64,000 nucleotides of DNA, from the NCBI GenBank assembly GCA_963675945.1, contig OY780932.1, positions 2,790,001 to 2,854,000 on the forward strand, read 5' to 3'. Shown here piece by piece: positions 44,061 through 53,382 of this stretch. Source of the DNA: G963556115 sp963675945 (GTDB taxonomy: Bacteria; Planctomycetota; SZUA-567). The notes beneath the pieces were generated by a model. That model searched no databases and was not told where the DNA came from. It saw only the letters and a program-made list of their open reading frames with translations. Each line of letters begins with the position of its first letter. The stretch's first letter is position 1. The position numbers were made by a program, and so were the translations under genes.

Positions 44061-44406
44061 AAAATTTAAACCTCTAAGGAAAAGCTATAAGTTAGAGGGT
44101 ACAAAACTGTTAGTTCAAACATAATGTTGTACGATTGCAGCGCTTATGATTCTTTTAAAAATTTTAGCTTGAAAAAAAAAACCTACTGTGTTAGAAGCAG
44201 TAAGCAAATTAGTAAAATTACACGTTTTATTGTGTAAATATTACTGTGTATTTATGTTATAATTACATTTGCTTTTTTAGAAACTGTAAGTTATAATTTT
44301 ATTGTATATTTGGGCGTGTATAATACAATATTTTTTTTAGTTTCTTAATAAATTATGTATGTATGCTTAGTGTTTGTGGTTGTTTGTGTTTGGAGATAAC
44401 GTATTT
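44061..44406. other. Divergent intergenic region ahead of chemotaxis cluster 2
   Basis: These 346 bases separate the receiver/PilZ gene (minus) from the second cheA (plus). They must hold both promoters. A TATAAT near 44260 is a candidate -10 box for the plus strand but has no good -35 partner. A six-bp hairpin (TTACAC with GTGTAA, 44218-44237) could be a regulator site. No gene is visible. Confidence 0.4.
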
Positions 44407-46887
44407 ATGGATAATGATCTAGAGTTAATTCTCGGGTTTACACAGGAAGCAAGAGATTACCTCGATGAGGTAGAACCAGCGTTAATTGAGATCTCTGAAG
44501 CTTCGGGAAGTTCAGGGTCGGATGACTCAGAATTGATAAATGGAGTTTTCAGACTCTTCCATTCAATGAAGGGTAGTGCGGGATTTCTTCAGTTGAATAC
44601 AGTCGCCGCCGTTACCCATGAGGCCGAAACACTTCTGGATAAAATACGTAAGGGTAAGGCCGTATTGACATTGGAGATAACCCAGCTTCTATGTAGAACT
44701 CTCGATTTTTTTCGGGTTATGCTTGATTCGATAGAAGAGAATGGTAATGATGAAGGTTTTGACGAACCGGCGACGGCGATAAAGAATGAGCTTATAGCTG
44801 CGGCTTCTGACGGAGGTCATGACCAGAAAGTGACAGAAAAAACAACTTCACCAGCAGCGCCGGTAAATACTGAGACCGGGAGTGCTGGTAATCCGCAGCC
44901 GTCCCCACCGAGTAAGGGTAAGAAGACTATCAAACGCAAAATTGTGGAGATAGTCGAGATTCCTAAATCCGAGCCACTTATGGATATCGGTTCAGAAATG
45001 TTGGGTAGTTTTGTCCAGGAGGCGGTGGAGCAGCTTGATGCTGCTGAGCAGGCAATGCTGACTATTGAAAATGTCTCGGTTAACCCGGAAGTTTTGAATG
45101 AAGCCTTTCGTAATATTCATAGCTTTAAGGGAAATTGTGGGTTTATGGGGTTCAGTGATCTTGAGGTTATCTCGCATCGCATTGAGACCGTACTTGATTT
45201 GATGCGGGAAAATATTGTAGAACCTGAACCTGCTCATCTTGGTGTACTCCTGAGTATGATAGATGTGCTTCGGGAAGTGGTAAATGGGTTGAATGACAAT
45301 CCTAAAGGTAGTGGTACTATTGAATCAATCGAAGTTTATCTGCAGATAATCAATGATATTATTCCTGAAGAAGAAGTCGAGGTTGATGATGATGGTGAGG
45401 TTATTCAGGCTGCTGAGGCGGAACCTGTTGTAACTGCTCCTGTCCAAACTCAACGCGAACCCTCTGCGCTTGTTCGTGATGAAGTAGCGCCTGATGTTAT
45501 TCCTGAGGCTTTAGAAGAAGAGGTTTACCCTGCAGCCGGTGTTAAAACAGCTGCCGCCCCAGTGGTGAATGACGTTGTTCCACCCAAGGAAATTACGCCC
45601 GTTCGTAGCGCTGCGCCGTTAGCTGCCGGAAGTGTTGCCGCTCAAAATGAAAAGGAAATTGCTGACCGGAAATCGACTGATAGAGCTAGACGTTCAATAC
45701 GCCAGGATATAAGAGTAGATCTGAATAAACTTGATAGTCTTATCAATCTTGTCGGGGAGTTGGTTATTGCTGAGTCTTTGGTAACACGAAACCCGGCAGC
45801 GGAGATGATTGAGGAAGAGAATTATCTCCGTGCAGTGCATCAACTCAGGAGAATTTGTGATGACCTCCAAGATGTAGCGATGTCAGTAAGAATGATTCCG
45901 GTGTCGGGGACATTCCGTAAGATGATCAGGTTGGTGCACGATCTGTCGCATAAAGCGCAGAAAAAGATCAAACTGAATATTATTGGCGAAGAAACCGAGG
46001 TAGATAAGACCGTTATCGAACAGATTGCTGATCCGCTGGTGCATATTGTTCGAAATTCCTGTGACCATGGAGTAGAGGTGCCGGCGGATAGAGTAAGTGT
46101 TGGAAAGTCGGATACGGGTACTGTGACTATTGAAGCCAGACATGAAGGGGGTGAAGTTTGGATTATAATCACCGATGATGGGCGTGGGCTCAATAAAGAG
46201 AAGATCTTAGCTAAAGCCATAGAGCGTGGATTAGTAAAAGGTGACGGTAGTGATTTGACCGACGAAAAGATCTTTAAGCTTGTCTTTGAGCCAGGTTTTT
46301 CTACTGCAGATAAGATTACCGATATCTCAGGACGGGGTGTGGGTATGGATGTGGTTAAGAAGAATATTGAGAAACTCAATGGACGAATTGATGTTAAAAG
46401 TGTAGCAGGGCAGGGTTCTACTTTTATTCTTAGAATACCGCTGACTCTGGCTATCATTGATGGTATGCTGGTGCGGGTAGGTAATACTAAGTATACTATT
46501 CCTGTCTTGGCAATTCGTGAGACGATCAAACCTGAAATGTCAATGATTACGTATACCCCAGATGGTGGTGAGATACTCTCTTTGCGCGATGAGTTTATTC
46601 CGGTTATTCGTCTGCATGAACTCTTTAATACTCAGTCTGATTCAAGAGAATTGAATGATGGCATTCTGGTAATAGCGGAAGATGCGGGTATGCCTGTGGC
46701 TATATTTATTGACGAGATTGTCGGACAGCAGCAGACTGTTATCAAAGGTTTGTCTGATTATATCGGCAAGGCTCGTGGTTGTTCGGGATGTACCATTCTG
46801 GGTGACGGTTCGGTCAGTCTGATTCTTGATCTCAGTACTTTGGTAACAATGGCTCAAGATCATATGAGTGAGCGGAAAAAGGTTTAA
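44407..46887 (+). CDS. cheA: Chemotaxis histidine kinase CheA with two HPt domains
   Basis: The 826-residue kinase of cluster 2 has two HPt domains. The first has His52 in FRLFHSMKGSAGF; the second has His238 in FRNIHSFKGNCGF, with VISHRIETVLDLMREN after it. A long acidic and Pro/Ala-rich linker (about 325-420) follows. Then come the dimerisation helices, the HATPase domain (HIVRNSCDHGVE, DDGRGLNKEK, GRGVGMDVVKKN) and the CheW-like C-terminus. I chose the ATG at 44407, with GGAG upstream; an earlier in-frame ATG is less likely. Two HPt sites may let one kinase feed different receivers. It opens the operon that runs to cheX at 51630. Confidence 0.92.
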   Translation: MDNDLELILGFTQEARDYLDEVEPALIEISEASGSSGSDDSELINGVFRLFHSMKGSAGFLQLNTVAAVTHEAETLLDKIRKGKAVLTLEITQLLCRTLDFFRVMLDSIEENGNDEGFDEPATAIKNELIAAASDGGHDQKVTEKTTSPAAPVNTETGSAGNPQPSPPSKGKKTIKRKIVEIVEIPKSEPLMDIGSEMLGSFVQEAVEQLDAAEQAMLTIENVSVNPEVLNEAFRNIHSFKGNCGFMGFSDLEVISHRIETVLDLMRENIVEPEPAHLGVLLSMIDVLREVVNGLNDNPKGSGTIESIEVYLQIINDIIPEEEVEVDDDGEVIQAAEAEPVVTAPVQTQREPSALVRDEVAPDVIPEALEEEVYPAAGVKTAAAPVVNDVVPPKEITPVRSAAPLAAGSVAAQNEKEIADRKSTDRARRSIRQDIRVDLNKLDSLINLVGELVIAESLVTRNPAAEMIEEENYLRAVHQLRRICDDLQDVAMSVRMIPVSGTFRKMIRLVHDLSHKAQKKIKLNIIGEETEVDKTVIEQIADPLVHIVRNSCDHGVEVPADRVSVGKSDTGTVTIEARHEGGEVWIIITDDGRGLNKEKILAKAIERGLVKGDGSDLTDEKIFKLVFEPGFSTADKITDISGRGVGMDVVKKNIEKLNGRIDVKSVAGQGSTFILRIPLTLAIIDGMLVRVGNTKYTIPVLAIRETIKPEMSMITYTPDGGEILSLRDEFIPVIRLHELFNTQSDSRELNDGILVIAEDAGMPVAIFIDEIVGQQQTVIKGLSDYIGKARGCSGCTILGDGSVSLILDLSTLVTMAQDHMSERKKV

Positions 46888-46916
46888 TTTAATTCATTTG
46901 GTATCATGGTGAGATA

Positions 46917-47450
46917 GTGGATAGTCAAGCTGTAACAAAGAAGTTTTTTCTGGAGCCGGGGTATGTCTGCGTACCGTATGAGCCAATGCATCTGGCATCG
47001 GTCATAGCTTCTGGTGTAGTCGTTACTATCTTTGACTTGGAACGCAAACGTGGTGGTATGTGTGTTTATACCCATCCTAAAAGGATCAACGAACAATCTA
47101 CAGCTTCATTTGCCGCTCCTTCAATAGCTTCATTAGTATCTATGTTTGGTGATATCGAGCAGATAAGGGGAAACCTTGAAGCGCATATTTGTGGTGGGGC
47201 AATAAATTCAAGTTCGAAGTATTATATCCCAGGACAGAGTGAGGATAATATTCGAGTAGGGTGTGAAATACTCGACAAATATAAGATTGATATTGTGGGC
47301 AAAGATGTTGGTGGCTCCAAAGGCCGCAAGATTGTGTTCCATTCTGGTACGGGTGAAATTTTTATTGCAAAAGTTTCTAAGATACGCAAGACAGACTGGT
47401 ATCCTCCATATTGCCCTGATGAAAGAAAGAAACGGGAGAGTCTACGTTGA
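46917..47450 (+). CDS. CheD-like protein lacking the catalytic Cys and His
   Basis: The 177-residue protein aligns along its length with CheD receptor deamidases (EPGYVCVPYEP, HICGGAIN near GGA, KDVGGSKGRKIVFHSGTGEI). The two active-site residues are changed: the LGSCV of CheD reads IASGVV, so Cys becomes Gly, and MAHVxLP reads MCVYTHP, so the His position is Val. It should not deamidate receptors. It could still bind CheC/CheX-like proteins, receptors or CheA, as CheD does, to act as a decoy or regulator. The GTG at 46917 is the only start and its ribosome site is weak. An intact cheD lies at 49389 in the same operon. Confidence 0.8.
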   Translation: MDSQAVTKKFFLEPGYVCVPYEPMHLASVIASGVVVTIFDLERKRGGMCVYTHPKRINEQSTASFAAPSIASLVSMFGDIEQIRGNLEAHICGGAINSSSKYYIPGQSEDNIRVGCEILDKYKIDIVGKDVGGSKGRKIVFHSGTGEIFIAKVSKIRKTDWYPPYCPDERKKRESLR

Positions 47451-48331
47451 ATCCTGAGGATCATAAATACGATAATATAAGCGAAATAATTAAGCATGAA
47501 ATGACAGGCTTGATGGAGATATCAGACAGGGAATTTAAGATAATACGTGAACTTGTCTATAATAATTTCGGCATTAACTTAACTGAGCAGAAGAAGAGTT
47601 TAGTCGTTGGCCGCTTGCAAAAATTGTTGAAGCAGCTCAAGTTTGAGTCGTTTGAGCAGTATTGCGATTATTTGCATAAAACACCGGCGGCTTTGAGTGA
47701 ATTGGTTAATCGAATATCGACCAATCATACGTTTTTTTTCCGAGAAAAAGAACATTTTGAGTTCTTTATCACAACCGTGCTGCCACAGATAAAAGAGAGA
47801 CACCTTGCGGCAGGGGATAGGGATATACGACTTTGGTGTGCGGCTTCGGCAACAGGGGAAGAGCCTTACTCTATTATGATGTTGATTATGCAGGCTTTTG
47901 GAATGGAGTATACTTCATGGGATGTTGGCTTACTGGCAACCGATATCTCCGAGAAGGCGCTGAATACGGCAATAAGAGGGGTATACCCCACAGAGCGTAT
48001 TTCATTGGTTCCGCCTGAACTCAAACGTAAGTATCTGATAAATGTAGGCACTGATAAATGGGAAGTGTCAGCAAAACTTAAACAAGAGGTTCTCTACCGT
48101 CGTTTTAACCTCATGAATAAGCAGCTGCCGTTTAAAAAGAAGATGGATACAATTTTTTGCCGGAATGTGATGATTTATTTTGATAAGCAGACTCGTGAAG
48201 CGTTGGTTGAAAGATTGTATGATATTACAGTTCCAGGTGGTTACCTCTTTATTGGGCATTCTGAGACCTTGGGGCGTGAGAGTACAAAATGGAAGTATGT
48301 AATGCCTGCTGTGTATAGAAAGGAATTTTAA
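47447..48331 (+). CDS. cheR: Chemotaxis protein methyltransferase CheR
   Basis: CheR methylates receptor glutamates with SAM. The 294-residue protein has the N-terminal helical domain (IIRELVYNNFGINLTEQKKSLVVGRL), the NHTFFFREKEHFEFF stretch, the SAM loop RLWCAASATGEEPYSI and the later CRNVMIYFDKQTRE and FIGHSE motifs. The TTG at 47447 has GGGAG six bases upstream and overlaps the CheD-like stop by four bases, which makes it the best start; an internal ATG (MTGLMEIS) would also leave the domain intact. Its stop overlaps the cheB start, so the set is coupled. Confidence 0.93.
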   Translation: MNPEDHKYDNISEIIKHEMTGLMEISDREFKIIRELVYNNFGINLTEQKKSLVVGRLQKLLKQLKFESFEQYCDYLHKTPAALSELVNRISTNHTFFFREKEHFEFFITTVLPQIKERHLAAGDRDIRLWCAASATGEEPYSIMMLIMQAFGMEYTSWDVGLLATDISEKALNTAIRGVYPTERISLVPPELKRKYLINVGTDKWEVSAKLKQEVLYRRFNLMNKQLPFKKKMDTIFCRNVMIYFDKQTREALVERLYDITVPGGYLFIGHSETLGRESTKWKYVMPAVYRKEF

Positions 48332-49385
48332 TGCCTGCAAAAATCATTAAGGTGATTGTGATTGATGATTCAGCATTGGTTAGAAATATTTTAAAAGAAG
48401 GTCTCAATTTAGATCCGGGTATTGAAGTTGTTGCTACTGCGTCAGATCCCTATATTGCTCGTGACCGAATTTTAGAGTTTCGCCCGGATGTCCTGACTCT
48501 TGATGTTGAGATGCCGAAGATGGATGGGGTTGAATTTCTGCGCAAGCTTATGCCGCAGTATCCATTCCTGTAGTTATGGTAAGCAGCCTTACTGAGAAAG
48601 GAAAGAAGATTACTCTTGATGCTCTTGAAGCTGGAGCGGTGGATATTGTAACCAAACCGAAAGCCAACATTGCCAGCGGGCTTGAAGATATGATGTCACA
48701 GCTCAAGACCAAGATAAAAATTGCGTCAACAGCCAGAGTCTCGCATTGGAAGAATAAGCCGGTTGTCATGGGGGCGGGTAAGGTGTTGAGTTATACTGCC
48801 TTGCCAGAGACGACGGATAAAATTATCGCTATTGGTGCTTCAACCGGGGGAACGGAGGCAATAAAAGAGGTTATATCCCAATTCCCACGCACTACTCCGG
48901 GCGTAGTCATTGTGCAGCATATGCCGGCAGGGTTTACCAAGTTGTTCTCAGAACGCTTGAATAATGAGTGTGCCATGGAGGTCAAAGAGGCAGTTGATGG
49001 AGATAGGATTATGACCGGGAGGGTTTTAATAGCCTCAGGTGGTAAACACCTTAAGGTCATACGTTCAGGCGGAATTTATAAGGTTGAGATTAAAGAAGGT
49101 GCATTGTGTTGCGGACACTGTCCGTCAGTGGAAGTAATGATGCAGTCGATTGCTAAGAGTGTTGGTTCCAACGCCGTTGGAGCTATGCTTACTGGTATGG
49201 GAGCTGATGGAGCTACCGGCATGAAAGCTATGCGGGATGCTGGAGCTAGGTGTATAGCGCAGGATGAAGAGAGTTCTGTTGTTTTTGGAATGCCTAAAGA
49301 AGCATATCTGCAAGGAGGAGCGGAAAGACTGGTTCCTCTGTCAAAGATTGCTGCTACTCTATTAAATTTATTGTCGGGAGCATAA
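48331..49385 (+). pseudogene. cheB: Second CheB methylesterase, split by a one-base deletion
   Basis: The 5' frame (48331 to 48573) encodes the receiver domain with VIVIDDSALVRN and Asp in TLDVEMPKMDG, and ends in a TAG after PQYPFL. The 3' frame resumes at once with MVSSLTEKGKKITLDALEAG and runs to 49385. Restoring one A near 48564 gives the family sequence YPIPVVMVSSLT, so a single A has been lost. The methylesterase part is intact (IGASTGGTEAI, VQHMPAGFTKLFSERL, GMGADGATGM). The shift could be real decay or a sequencing error. If real, only the receiver-less fragment could be made. The intact cheB in cluster 1 may compensate. Confidence 0.85.
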
Positions 49386-49388
49386 TTG

Positions 49389-49883
49389 ATGTCACAAAAA
49401 CTGATACTCGGGGTAGGGGATTATGGAGTAGTCTCTGAGCCCGGTGGCGTTGTTAAAACCTTGGCTTTAGGTTCATGCATTGCAATTTGTATGCTTGACC
49501 GTAAGACCAGGTGTATAGGTATGGCGCATGTCGCGTTGCCGGATTCAAAGATAAGCCCTGAGCGCGCCAAAGATAACCCAGGACATTTTGCGGATACGGC
49601 CGTACCTGCGCTCCTTGCGGAATTGAAAAAGGAAGCGGGCTCGGTTTCCAAAGGTGCCGGTTTGATTGTGAAGCTTGCCGGTGGAGCAAATGTGTCGGAT
49701 ACAAATAATACTTTTAATATTGGTAAGCGTAATGCTTTGGCAATCAGAAAGGTGCTTTGGCAGTATGGACTTGGTGCGGTGGCAGAGGATGTGGGAGGGA
49801 GTTTTAGCCGCAGTGTAGCGATATTTAAGGACACGGGAAAGGTAGTGCTCTCCAGCCCTGGTCGTGAAGATTGGGAGATATAG
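49389..49883 (+). CDS. cheD: Chemoreceptor glutamine deamidase CheD
   Basis: CheD deamidates receptor glutamines and in some bacteria also controls CheC/CheX. The 164-residue protein keeps the active site: Cys in TLALGSCIAICMLD, His in GMAHVALPDSK and the KLAGGANV and AEDVGGSFSRSVAIFKDTGKV segments. I chose the ATG at 49389, four bases after the cheB stop, with GGGAG nine bases ahead. It is the active partner of the CheD-like protein at 46917. Confidence 0.93.
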   Translation: MSQKLILGVGDYGVVSEPGGVVKTLALGSCIAICMLDRKTRCIGMAHVALPDSKISPERAKDNPGHFADTAVPALLAELKKEAGSVSKGAGLIVKLAGGANVSDTNNTFNIGKRNALAIRKVLWQYGLGAVAEDVGGSFSRSVAIFKDTGKVVLSSPGREDWEI

Positions 49884-49892
49884 GAGAAAAAT

Positions 49893-50762
49893 ATGGAAGA
49901 TATAATCAATAGAATTATTCGAGATGTTAAAACAATACCCCCTATGTCAAAGACTGCCAATGAGTTGTTAGCTGTTACCATGGATGAGTCGCATACTCTT
50001 GAGGATATTGTGCAAGTGGTTGCTTCTGATCCGATGCTAGCAGGGCAGTTACTCAAAATTGCCAATTCCGCCGCCTATGCGCGCCGTACGGCTGTGGATT
50101 CTATTGCGACTGCAATAAGTTATCTTGGTAATAAACTGGTAGTAGGTATTGCTCTTGGTGCAAGTTGTGCTTGTATCTATGAAACAGAACTGAAAGGCTA
50201 TGAGAGTAGTGAGGGAGATCTTTGGGAGCATTCGCTGCGGACAGCTATCGCTTCAAAGGAATTTGCTAAATTTACCCGTAATAAATTAGATTCAAATGTT
50301 GCCTATACGGCAGGACTACTTCATGATATAGGAAAGGCAATTCTCTCTGCGTATCTGGCCGATAAGATAGATGAGGTGCGCGAGATATTTGCATCATCTG
50401 TCCCTAATGATTTTTTAGAGGTAGAGAAGAGTTTAGTAGGAGTAAATCATTGTGAAATCGGGGATATGTTGGGGCTTCATTGGAATTTGCCGGATAAAAT
50501 TCGCAGTGTGATCAAGTATCATCATCATCCACATAACGCGCCTACAGAGTTCAAGCCAATCTGCTATACGGTTCACCTGGCTGATACTGTGGCGATGATG
50601 GCTGGTAACGGTACTGGGGTGGATACGTTGCATTACTCGCTGGATAATACTTATGAAGAGTATGTGTCCCTTGAGCGTAATGAGTTGGATCGGATGCTCT
50701 TGATGTTGGGGCTTGAATTTGGTAAGACTTCCTCCGCAATAGATGAGAATAAGAAAAAGTAA
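49893..50762 (+). CDS. HDOD-domain signalling protein of chemotaxis cluster 2
   Basis: The 289-residue protein is an HDOD domain: PPMSKTANELLAVTMDESHTLEDIVQVVASDPMLAGQLLKIANSA opens it and the helix VAYTAGLLHDIGKAILSAYL carries an HD that is close to a real HD pair. A His-rich patch (KYHHHPHNAP) follows the EIGDMLGLHWNLPDKI segment. HDOD proteins act as non-enzymatic signalling parts and are often encoded with chemotaxis genes. The start follows TAGGAG. It is nine bases after cheD and 21 bases ahead of the cheY-like gene, so it is part of the operon. Confidence 0.88.
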   Translation: MEDIINRIIRDVKTIPPMSKTANELLAVTMDESHTLEDIVQVVASDPMLAGQLLKIANSAAYARRTAVDSIATAISYLGNKLVVGIALGASCACIYETELKGYESSEGDLWEHSLRTAIASKEFAKFTRNKLDSNVAYTAGLLHDIGKAILSAYLADKIDEVREIFASSVPNDFLEVEKSLVGVNHCEIGDMLGLHWNLPDKIRSVIKYHHHPHNAPTEFKPICYTVHLADTVAMMAGNGTGVDTLHYSLDNTYEEYVSLERNELDRMLLMLGLEFGKTSSAIDENKKK

Positions 50763-50783
50763 CTGTTTAGGAGAAATAATAAA

Positions 50784-51170
50784 ATGACCAAGCGAGTTGT
50801 AATTGCTGATGATTCTGCATTAGCTCGGATGTTTTTGCGAAGATGTTTGGAAATCACCGGGTTAAATGATGCAGAATTTGTTGAGGCTGCTGACGGTGCA
50901 GAAGCCCTTGATAAATTGAAGGAAGTGCCTACTGATTTGCTGGTTACTGACTTGACAATGCCTGATGTTGATGGTTTGGAACTTATACGGAGGATTTCTG
51001 CCAGTCCGAGATTGATTGGAACTCCGATTCTGGTTGTTACCAGTGCTGGTAATGAATCCCAGAGGGAAGAATTGTTGAATTTAGGCGTTGTGGCGATTCT
51101 TTCAAAACCGATAAATCCTCCTGTGGTTGCCGATGCGCTAGAGAAAATTTTTCCAGAATTAGGAGTCTAG
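50784..51170 (+). CDS. CheY-like response regulator of chemotaxis cluster 2
   Basis: The 128-residue single receiver domain has the acidic pair in VVIADDSALARM, the phosphoacceptor Asp in LLVTDLTMPDVDG (residue about 56), Thr or Ser in VVTSAG and Lys in ILSKPINPP. It should be phosphorylated by the cluster 2 CheA. It starts after TAGGAG, and cheX follows four bases later, which pairs the receiver with its phosphatase. Confidence 0.9.
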   Translation: MTKRVVIADDSALARMFLRRCLEITGLNDAEFVEAADGAEALDKLKEVPTDLLVTDLTMPDVDGLELIRRISASPRLIGTPILVVTSAGNESQREELLNLGVVAILSKPINPPVVADALEKIFPELGV

Positions 51171-51174
51171 TTTA

Positions 51175-51630
51175 ATGAAAAGAGAAGAGCTAAGATCTGC
51201 ATTGTTTCAGTCGGTGCAGGATACACTGGAGACTATGGCATTCGCTGAAGTAAGACCCTATGATGAATCAATTGATTCTATGATAGATAATGATGTCGAC
51301 TTCCTGTGGGGTAAAGTGAATATTGAGAGTGTACATGAAATGAATGCCGTTGAGTTCTGCTTGCCTGAAGAGTTTGCCAAGGAGATGGCGGACACAATGT
51401 ATGCTGGGATGATTGAGGTCGAACAGAAGGCGGTTATGGATACAGTGGCTGAGCTTACAAATACTCTGGCGGGGAGCTTCTTTCTAGGTTTTGGTGAGCG
51501 TGCGGGGAAATTTGTCTTATCTGTTCCTGAGTCGGGAGGTGGTAAATCTTTACCCCCACCGAATTCAATTGTGGTAAAGTGCATTGTTGATGAGATGCAT
51601 CTGGTCAGAGCTATTTTATTCTTCAAATAG
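51175..51630 (+). CDS. cheX: CheX-type CheY phosphatase
   Basis: The 151-residue protein is a stand-alone CheX/CheC-like domain. The catalytic motif is visible in MDTVAELTNTLAGSFF, with Glu and Asn spaced as in CheX (E-x-x-N). The N-terminus (ALFQSVQDTLETMAFAEV) forms the first helix. It should hydrolyse phospho-CheY from the gene just upstream, four bases away. The start follows TTAGGAG. It ends cluster 2, and a hairpin follows. Its close relative in cluster 1 is fused to a degenerate receiver. Confidence 0.85.
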   Translation: MKREELRSALFQSVQDTLETMAFAEVRPYDESIDSMIDNDVDFLWGKVNIESVHEMNAVEFCLPEEFAKEMADTMYAGMIEVEQKAVMDTVAELTNTLAGSFFLGFGERAGKFVLSVPESGGGKSLPPPNSIVVKCIVDEMHLVRAILFFK

Positions 51631-51652
51631 CCATAATTCTAAACAGTTATTT

Positions 51653-51690
51653 ACAGTTGCTATGGGCTTCCATAGCAACTGTTTGTTTAT
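51653..51690 (+). terminator. Terminator of chemotaxis cluster 2
   Basis: A perfect 13-bp stem (ACAGTTGCTATGG with CCATAGCAACTGT) and a GCTT loop are followed by TTGTTTAT. The T run is interrupted but the stem is strong. Confidence 0.75.
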
Positions 51691-51890
51691 ATTGCTCTAG
51701 AGTCTGTATATATAATAGTAAATTATGTATGGATTATTATAATGTGCTGATACTGCTAAGGTTACATCTAGGTGCAGGGAGAGTCGGATCAAAGAACAAA
51801 CATTATTTAGGTATATATCTATATTAGCTGTAAATCCCGGTATACGGTAATATGCATACTGTGAAATAGTTGCGGAGTGGATTTCGTGGA

Positions 51891-52433
51891 CTAAATAAGA
51901 TTGAGGCGGGCAAGGGAGCTCTGTCCGATTAACTGCAGTATCTTCTCTTCAGAATAGGGATTCTTACCATATCTGGAATTATTGTCAGTCATTCTGTAAA
52001 AACTGTTTTCCGAACGCCACCAGAATTCTGAATCGTTACTTGTAGGCCAGGAGTCACCGCGATACTGGTTTAATGATTCGCCTACTGTTAGCATTACTGA
52101 GGTATCTCTTGGCGCATAGGAGGATGTTAAGTCTCTTTTGAGAAGATTCATTATTTTTTCTTTATACTCGGGATCATCCTTCATTTTTGCAAAAGCTTTT
52201 TCTGAAACATTCACCGTTACATTCTTTACACTGCAATGACACTGTATTTGCTCAAGTTCCTTATAGAACTCTTCTTTGAAAATTTTCATTTCTTCGTCTG
52301 ATGTTAGTTGTGGCAAATCTTGCGATTTTGTTGCAGATGCGGTCTTGGACGCATTAAAGTGCTTTAACGTACTTTCATAAGATTTTACAGGATTAAAAAA
52401 TGAACTTGTCTTTTCAGAATTAATTATTGACAT
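51891..52433 (-). CDS. Hypothetical protein of unknown function
   Basis: The 180-residue soluble protein has no signal peptide or membrane helix. Residues about 70-100 (VKNVTVNVSEKAFAKMKDDPEYKEKIMNL) loosely resemble a domain in proteins of unknown function from gut anaerobes (DUF6033-like), but this is a weak guess. The C-terminus has many aromatic residues (SEFWWRSENSFYRM). The ATG follows ATAGGAG, so expression is likely. It is convergent with cheX and divergent from padR with about 400 bases between. Its job cannot be inferred. Confidence 0.6.
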   Translation of the reverse strand: MSIINSEKTSSFFNPVKSYESTLKHFNASKTASATKSQDLPQLTSDEEMKIFKEEFYKELEQIQCHCSVKNVTVNVSEKAFAKMKDDPEYKEKIMNLLKRDLTSSYAPRDTSVMLTVGESLNQYRGDSWPTSNDSEFWWRSENSFYRMTDNNSRYGKNPYSEEKILQLIGQSSLARLNLI

Positions 52434-52801
52434 ATATTTCTCCTATTATTGTAAGTAAATTCAATCACTATGCTTGTCAGAAACAATTACTATTCCAGAT
52501 TCCATGCCAATTATGTTTATTCGACTTTGTTGTAACACATGTAAGAACGATGGCTTGTGTTGAGTGATATATAATAACAAAAGAGTTTATAAATAATAAT
52601 GGCATCCTACAGAAAACTGTAATGTATTGCCGAATGAGCAAAAATTGCCGGCAGCATATATAGAGGTAGATAAGTGTAATTTATAGTAAAAGGTAACTAT
52701 TTATGTTTTATCTTGGTTTATATGAGATGATTGATATAACAAAAATTATAATAGTTTTCTAAAAATAAATAAAAAAACTCTTGCGATATTATAAAAGTAG
52801 A

Positions 52802-52821
52802 ATATTATATAAGTATAATAT
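52802..52821. promoter_or_regulatory. Palindrome in the padR promoter, candidate PadR operator
   Basis: An inverted repeat with eight-base arms (ATATTATA-N4-TATAATAT) ends 12 bases before the padR start. A TTGCGA at about 52790 could be the -35 box. Position over the promoter suggests autoregulation. The other 380 bases of the spacer back to 52434 are AT-rich and show no gene. Confidence 0.4.
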
Positions 52822-52833
52822 AAGGGGGTGGTA

Positions 52834-53382
52834 ATGCTTAAATATGGATTGCTTGGTCTGCTCAGTTATAGGGATTTGAGTGGTTATGAGATGTCCAAGT
52901 GCTTTAAGGAATCAATTGGTTTTTTTTGGAGTGTGACCATGTCACAGGTATATCGTGAACTCGGTATAATGTTGGACAAGGGATGGTTGACGTCGGAGAC
53001 AGTGTTACAGGAGACCAAGCCGAATAAGCGTATTTATTCAATTACTGACGAGGGACGACGGGTTTTACTCCAGTGGCTCGATACCTATAACGGTGAGTCT
53101 TTCTTCAAGACAAGGAATTCATTTCTGGTAAACCTCTTCTTCTCTGGGCAGAAGGATGTTGCAAAGACGATTGACTTTCTTAAACGTTTACGGGTAGATT
53201 GCTTTGAGTATGCTGAGTCTTTACAGCAGACAGATCAGAGTATCGCGTATTACTCACAGAATCTTGATGATAAACGTGAGCAGATATATTGGGATATTGT
53301 TGCCGATTTGGGTAGATCACAAATATATGAGACGATAAATTGGATTGAGCGTAGTATTAAACGGTTGGAGGATATTCAATGA
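52834..53382 (+). CDS. PadR-family transcriptional regulator
   Basis: The 182-residue protein has an N-terminal winged helix of the PadR family (LKYGLLGLLSYRDLSGYEMSK, then SQVYRELGIMLDKGWL and the wing PNKRIYSITDEGRRVL) and a helical C-terminal dimerisation part. PadR proteins usually repress adjacent genes until an effector binds. I chose the ATG at 52834 over a GTG two codons earlier; AAGGGGGTGG is upstream. It overlaps the flavoprotein gene by four bases (ATGA), so that gene is the likely target. Confidence 0.88.
   Translation: MLKYGLLGLLSYRDLSGYEMSKCFKESIGFFWSVTMSQVYRELGIMLDKGWLTSETVLQETKPNKRIYSITDEGRRVLLQWLDTYNGESFFKTRNSFLVNLFFSGQKDVAKTIDFLKRLRVDCFEYAESLQQTDQSIAYYSQNLDDKREQIYWDIVADLGRSQIYETINWIERSIKRLEDIQ

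Noticed and set aside
48571..48573. Stop codon in the second cheB as a recoded codon
   Set aside because: It is TAG, followed by no in-frame homology. The family sequence resumes in the other frame.
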